A stretch of DNA of 15,633 nucleotides. Origin: JACOND01 sp051011135 (lineage in GTDB: Bacteria > Bdellovibrionota > Bdellovibrionia > Bdellovibrionales > UBA1609). Location of the stretch: the NCBI GenBank assembly GCA_051011135.1, contig JBPCUO010000051.1:1-15633 (forward strand), read 5' to 3'. Of this stretch, positions 12,644 through 15,633 are shown one piece after another. Numbering within the stretch: position 1 is the first letter of the stretch; every line of letters begins with the position of its first letter. A program made the position numbers and the translations under genes. The notes below the pieces were generated by a model. It did not search any database, was not told the DNA's origin, and saw only the letters and a list, made by a program, of their open reading frames with translations.

Positions 12644-15304
12644 ATGAAGAGATTACTTGAAAAAATGACTCAAAAAAGCCAAGAAGCTTTTCAAGATGCT
12701 TTTTTAGAGGCTCAATCTATGCAAAATCCCTATTTAGAACCTATTCATTTAATTTTAGAGGTTTTAAGGCAAAAAAATGGTGTCGTGCCTCAAATTCTAC
12801 ACGCTTTTTCTGATCTTTCTTTAGATCATCTTATTCAAGATATCAAAAAAGAAAAAAAGAGACTTCCTGTCGTCAATAATCAAGATTACACCCCATCTCT
12901 TTCCTCAGCTTGTCTTCATTTATTGAAGCAAGCGGAAGAGGAATCTAAAAAGCGGGGAGATTCTTATATATCTACAGAGCATTTCTTACTGGCTTTACTT
13001 TCTTCTTCAAAAGAAGAATGGGTTGGGATTTTTAAACGACATCAAATTGATAAAAATAATTTCTTAAAAACTTTAAATTCATTGAGAGGAGATCAAAAAG
13101 TGACAGATACACAACCAGAAAATCAAATAAATGTTTTAGAAAAATATACAAGAAATCTGACTCAACTTGCCGAGAAGGGAAAATTAGATCCTGTTATTGG
13201 TCGAGATAAAGAGATTCGACGAGTGATACAAGTTTTATCTCGAAGAACAAAAAACAATCCTGTTTTAATTGGTGAGCCCGGTGTTGGAAAAACAGCGATT
13301 GCTGAAGGTTTAGCTCTTCGTATTATCAAACAAGATGTTCCAGAAATTTTATTCAATAAAAAAGTCTTATCTTTAGATCTGGCCTCTCTTGTAGCGGGAA
13401 GTAAATTTAGAGGAGATTTTGAAAGTCGTTTGAAATCTTTAATTTCAGAGATCACATCTTCGGAAGGAAAAATTCTGCTTTTCATTGATGAGCTGCATAC
13501 TTTAATAGGTGCTGGAAAAGTCGATGGAGCTTTAGATGCTGGACAGATGTTAAAACCAGCTTTAGCTCGAGGAGAGTTGCGAGCCATTGGCGCGACAACG
13601 ATAGATGAATATAGGCAGTATATAGAAAAAGACAAAGCTTTAGAAAGACGCTTTCAAACGATCCTTGTTGAAGAGCCTAATAAAGAAGATTCTTTAACGA
13701 TATTGCGTGGATTAAAATCAAGCTATGAGCTTCACCACGGTGTTCGTATTAAAGATTCAGCCTTGGTTGCTGCTGTGAATTTATCCCATCGTTATATTAC
13801 AGATCGATTTTTACCAGATAAAGCCATTGATTTAATGGATGAAGCTGCTAGTCACTTAGGTATCGAAATCAACAGTATACCTAGTGTTATTGATGAAAAG
13901 GAAAGAAAAATACTGCAACTAAAGGTAGAGCAACAAGCTTTATTAAAAGAAAAAGATACAAACTCTCAAAAACGACTTAAAGACTTGGATAAAGAGCTGA
14001 AGCATCTTGAAAAAACAGTTAAGAATCTTAGATCTCAATGGCAGATTGAAAAGCTTTCTATTTCACAATTAAAATCTTTCAAAAAAGAAATAAAGGATAT
14101 GAGGATTCAAATTGAAAAATGCAAAAGAGAAGGTCAGTTAGAAAAGGCTGCTGAATTACAGTATGGTCAATTACCCCTCTTATTAAAAAAGAAAGAAAAA
14201 GCGGAAAAGCAAGCGGAAGACAAATCTTTAAATTCGAAACTTTTAAAAGAAGAGGTTAGCCCTGAAGACATTGCTCAAGTTGTTTCTCAATGGACAGGAA
14301 TTCCTACTCATAAAATGTTACAAACGGAAATAGACCAGCTTTTATCTATGGAAGAATCTTTAAAGAAAAAAGTTGTGGGTCAAGATCAAGCTTTGAAATT
14401 AATAAGTGATAGCGTTCGTCGATCTCGAGCGGAAATTTCTGATCCTCATCGTCCTATTAGTAGTTTTATGTTTTTAGGCTCAACAGGTGTGGGAAAAACA
14501 GAAACAGCAAAAGCACTTTCTGCTTGTTTATTTAATGCAGAATCAGCTCTTATTCGTGTGGATATGAGTGAATACATGGAAAAGCATAGCGTTTCTAGAT
14601 TGATTGGATCTCCTCCGGGGTATGTAGGCTATGAGCAGGGAGGTCAGCTTTCTGAAAAAGTGAGAAGACACCCTTATAGCGTTATACTTCTAGATGAAAT
14701 TGAAAAAGCTCATGGCGATGTTCTTAATATTCTTTTACAAGTTTTAGATGACGGGCGCTTAACAGATGGCCAAGGTCGTACGGTCGATTTTAGAAATACC
14801 CTATTAATTATGACAAGCAATCTGGGTGCTGAAATTTTAATAAAAAATTTGCTTTCTGAAGAAAAAAAGCAGCAGCAAGTTCTAGATCAATTGAAACAGC
14901 ATTTTCGACCTGAGTTTTTAAATCGCATTGATGAAACTGTGGTATTTAATAAATTAAAGGAACCGCAAATACAAAAAATTGTTCAAATCCAAATTCAAAA
15001 GTTGGAAGATCGATTAAAAGAAAAAAATATAAAAATTATATTAGATCAAAAGGCTTTAGATTTTTTATCGGATAAAGGATTTGATCCTATTTATGGAGCT
15101 CGACCTATTCAAAGAGTCATTCAACGGGAATTGCTGAATCCTTTATCTCAAAAATTATTAAAAAAAGAGCTGCTTGCTGACGCAACATTAGAAGTGACAG
15201 CCAATGATCTTGGCTTAGAGTTTAAAACTATCCCACTTCATAAAAAATGGTCTTCGTCTAAAAAGGCCATGGACGCTTCTTCTAAAATTTACTCTATGCA
15301 TTGA
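12644..15304 (+). CDS. clpB: ClpB protein disaggregase (Hsp100)
   Basis: An 886-residue ATP-driven disaggregase that works with DnaK to extract proteins from aggregates (E. coli ClpB 857). The Clp N-domain is at about 1-150. NBD1 has Walker A GEPGVGKT (210-217), Walker B LLFIDE (278-283), pore loop KFRG (254-257, Phe255 where Tyr is usual) and arginine fingers Arg335/336. The coiled-coil middle domain (about 410-530) is present, which separates ClpB from ClpA and ClpX. NBD2 has Walker A GSTGVGKT (612-619), pore loop GYVGYEQGG (659-667), Walker B VILLDE (680-685) and sensor 2 GAR (818-820). No ClpP-binding IGF/IGL loop is seen. The C-terminus is extended by about 25 residues, Lys/Ser-rich (KKWSSSKKAMDASS). 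The start matches the family N-terminus but has no ribosome site. Riboflavin synthase follows after 31 bases. Confidence 0.97.
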   Translation: MKRLLEKMTQKSQEAFQDAFLEAQSMQNPYLEPIHLILEVLRQKNGVVPQILHAFSDLSLDHLIQDIKKEKKRLPVVNNQDYTPSLSSACLHLLKQAEEESKKRGDSYISTEHFLLALLSSSKEEWVGIFKRHQIDKNNFLKTLNSLRGDQKVTDTQPENQINVLEKYTRNLTQLAEKGKLDPVIGRDKEIRRVIQVLSRRTKNNPVLIGEPGVGKTAIAEGLALRIIKQDVPEILFNKKVLSLDLASLVAGSKFRGDFESRLKSLISEITSSEGKILLFIDELHTLIGAGKVDGALDAGQMLKPALARGELRAIGATTIDEYRQYIEKDKALERRFQTILVEEPNKEDSLTILRGLKSSYELHHGVRIKDSALVAAVNLSHRYITDRFLPDKAIDLMDEAASHLGIEINSIPSVIDEKERKILQLKVEQQALLKEKDTNSQKRLKDLDKELKHLEKTVKNLRSQWQIEKLSISQLKSFKKEIKDMRIQIEKCKREGQLEKAAELQYGQLPLLLKKKEKAEKQAEDKSLNSKLLKEEVSPEDIAQVVSQWTGIPTHKMLQTEIDQLLSMEESLKKKVVGQDQALKLISDSVRRSRAEISDPHRPISSFMFLGSTGVGKTETAKALSACLFNAESALIRVDMSEYMEKHSVSRLIGSPPGYVGYEQGGQLSEKVRRHPYSVILLDEIEKAHGDVLNILLQVLDDGRLTDGQGRTVDFRNTLLIMTSNLGAEILIKNLLSEEKKQQQVLDQLKQHFRPEFLNRIDETVVFNKLKEPQIQKIVQIQIQKLEDRLKEKNIKIILDQKALDFLSDKGFDPIYGARPIQRVIQRELLNPLSQKLLKKELLADATLEVTANDLGLEFKTIPLHKKWSSSKKAMDASSKIYSMH

Positions 15305-15335
15305 TTTCTTGTTTAAAACCATATAAAAAATATCT

Positions 15336-15633
15336 ATGTTTTCAGGAATCATTGAGGCTGTATCTCCTTGCGTAAGCGCGAAGGCTTCTTCAAATAATTT
15401 ACAACTCACTTTAAAGCGTCCAAAAAGTTTTAAATCTTTACAGGAAGGAGCGAGCATTGCTGTGGATGGTATTTGTTTAACTTTAGAAAGTTTTAATTCT
15501 CAAAAAATGGTTTTCAGCTTAGGTCCAGAAACTTTAAGCATTACAGGATGGAATGCAAAAAATTGCAAAAATAAGGAGCTCAATTTAGAAAGATCTTTGA
15601 GCCTCCAAAGCGCTCTAGGGGGTCATATTATGA
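15336..15633 (+). CDS. ribE: Riboflavin synthase alpha subunit, 3' end cut by window edge
   Basis: The first 99 residues are visible and the frame runs off the window. The N-terminal barrel is clear: MFSGIIEAVS, then EGASIAVDGICLTL (37-50), SLGPETL (61-67) and NLERSLSLQSALGGHIM (83-99), matching the family pattern MFTGIIE ... DSIAVNGVCLTV ... LSPETL ... NLERAL ... LGGHIV. The enzyme dismutates two molecules of 6,7-dimethyl-8-ribityllumazine to riboflavin and the pyrimidinedione precursor; only the first of its two lumazine-binding domains is seen. The ATG is 31 bases after the clpB stop with no terminator and no strong ribosome site (AAAAAATATCT), so co-transcription with clpB is possible. 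Further riboflavin genes may follow outside the window. The gene is also called ribC in some species. Confidence 0.92.
   Translation, partial: MFSGIIEAVSPCVSAKASSNNLQLTLKRPKSFKSLQEGASIAVDGICLTLESFNSQKMVFSLGPETLSITGWNAKNCKNKELNLERSLSLQSALGGHIM

Noticed and set aside
13162..13635. A 157-residue minus-strand frame inside clpB
   Set aside because: It is antisense to the conserved NBD1 coding region; there is no ribosome site and no recognisable protein.

Overview
This is a strongly AT-rich stretch (about one-third G+C by eye) of a Gram-negative bacterial chromosome. Diderm status is inferred from Sec signal peptides and lipoprotein-type leaders. The gene set (Nfu with an N-terminal Nfu domain, DhnA-type class I aldolase, lysS, recG, xerC-type recombinase, clpB, riboflavin synthase, plus a lysine-rich histone-like protein and exported ankyrin proteins) would fit a low-GC relative of Bdellovibrio. 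That placement is an inference from gene content and cannot be proven here.

Layout. Positions 1-3555 hold five adjacent, same-strand ankyrin-repeat paralogues. The first is cut by the window edge. The second and third have Sec signal peptides. The fourth and fifth have lipoprotein-like leaders and look like a duplicated pair. DNA-level repeats, including a 150-bp block at about 98% identity, indicate recent duplication or gene conversion. An nfu gene (minus strand, 3542-4096) runs tail-to-tail into the fifth. From 4197 a probable operon runs rightward: fbaB, lysS (GTG start) and recG (TAATG overlap with lysS). It is driven by a good sigma-70-type promoter at 4125-4153. An unrecognised small exported protein (8849-9409) follows, facing a xerC/xerD-type recombinase on the minus strand (9413-10354).

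Positions 10355-10557 are a regulatory gap holding a perfect 30-bp tandem repeat and a 7+3+7 inverted repeat. Next comes a shortened sigma-54-activator-like protein (10558-11496) that has lost the GAFTGA loop, the Walker B acidic pair and the sensor II arginine. It converges, across a shared bidirectional terminator, on a 313-residue protein (12509-11568, minus strand) with a poly-lysine N-terminal half and a poly-acidic C-terminal half. clpB (12644-15304) is divergent from that gene and is followed closely by the start of riboflavin synthase (15336 to the window end).

The housekeeping genes are ordinary. The parts most worth a second look are the exported ankyrin paralogue array, which invites comparison with the ankyrin self-immunity protein of Bdellovibrio, and the block from 10355 to 12509 with its degenerate activator, repeated putative operators and dipolar nucleoid-like protein.
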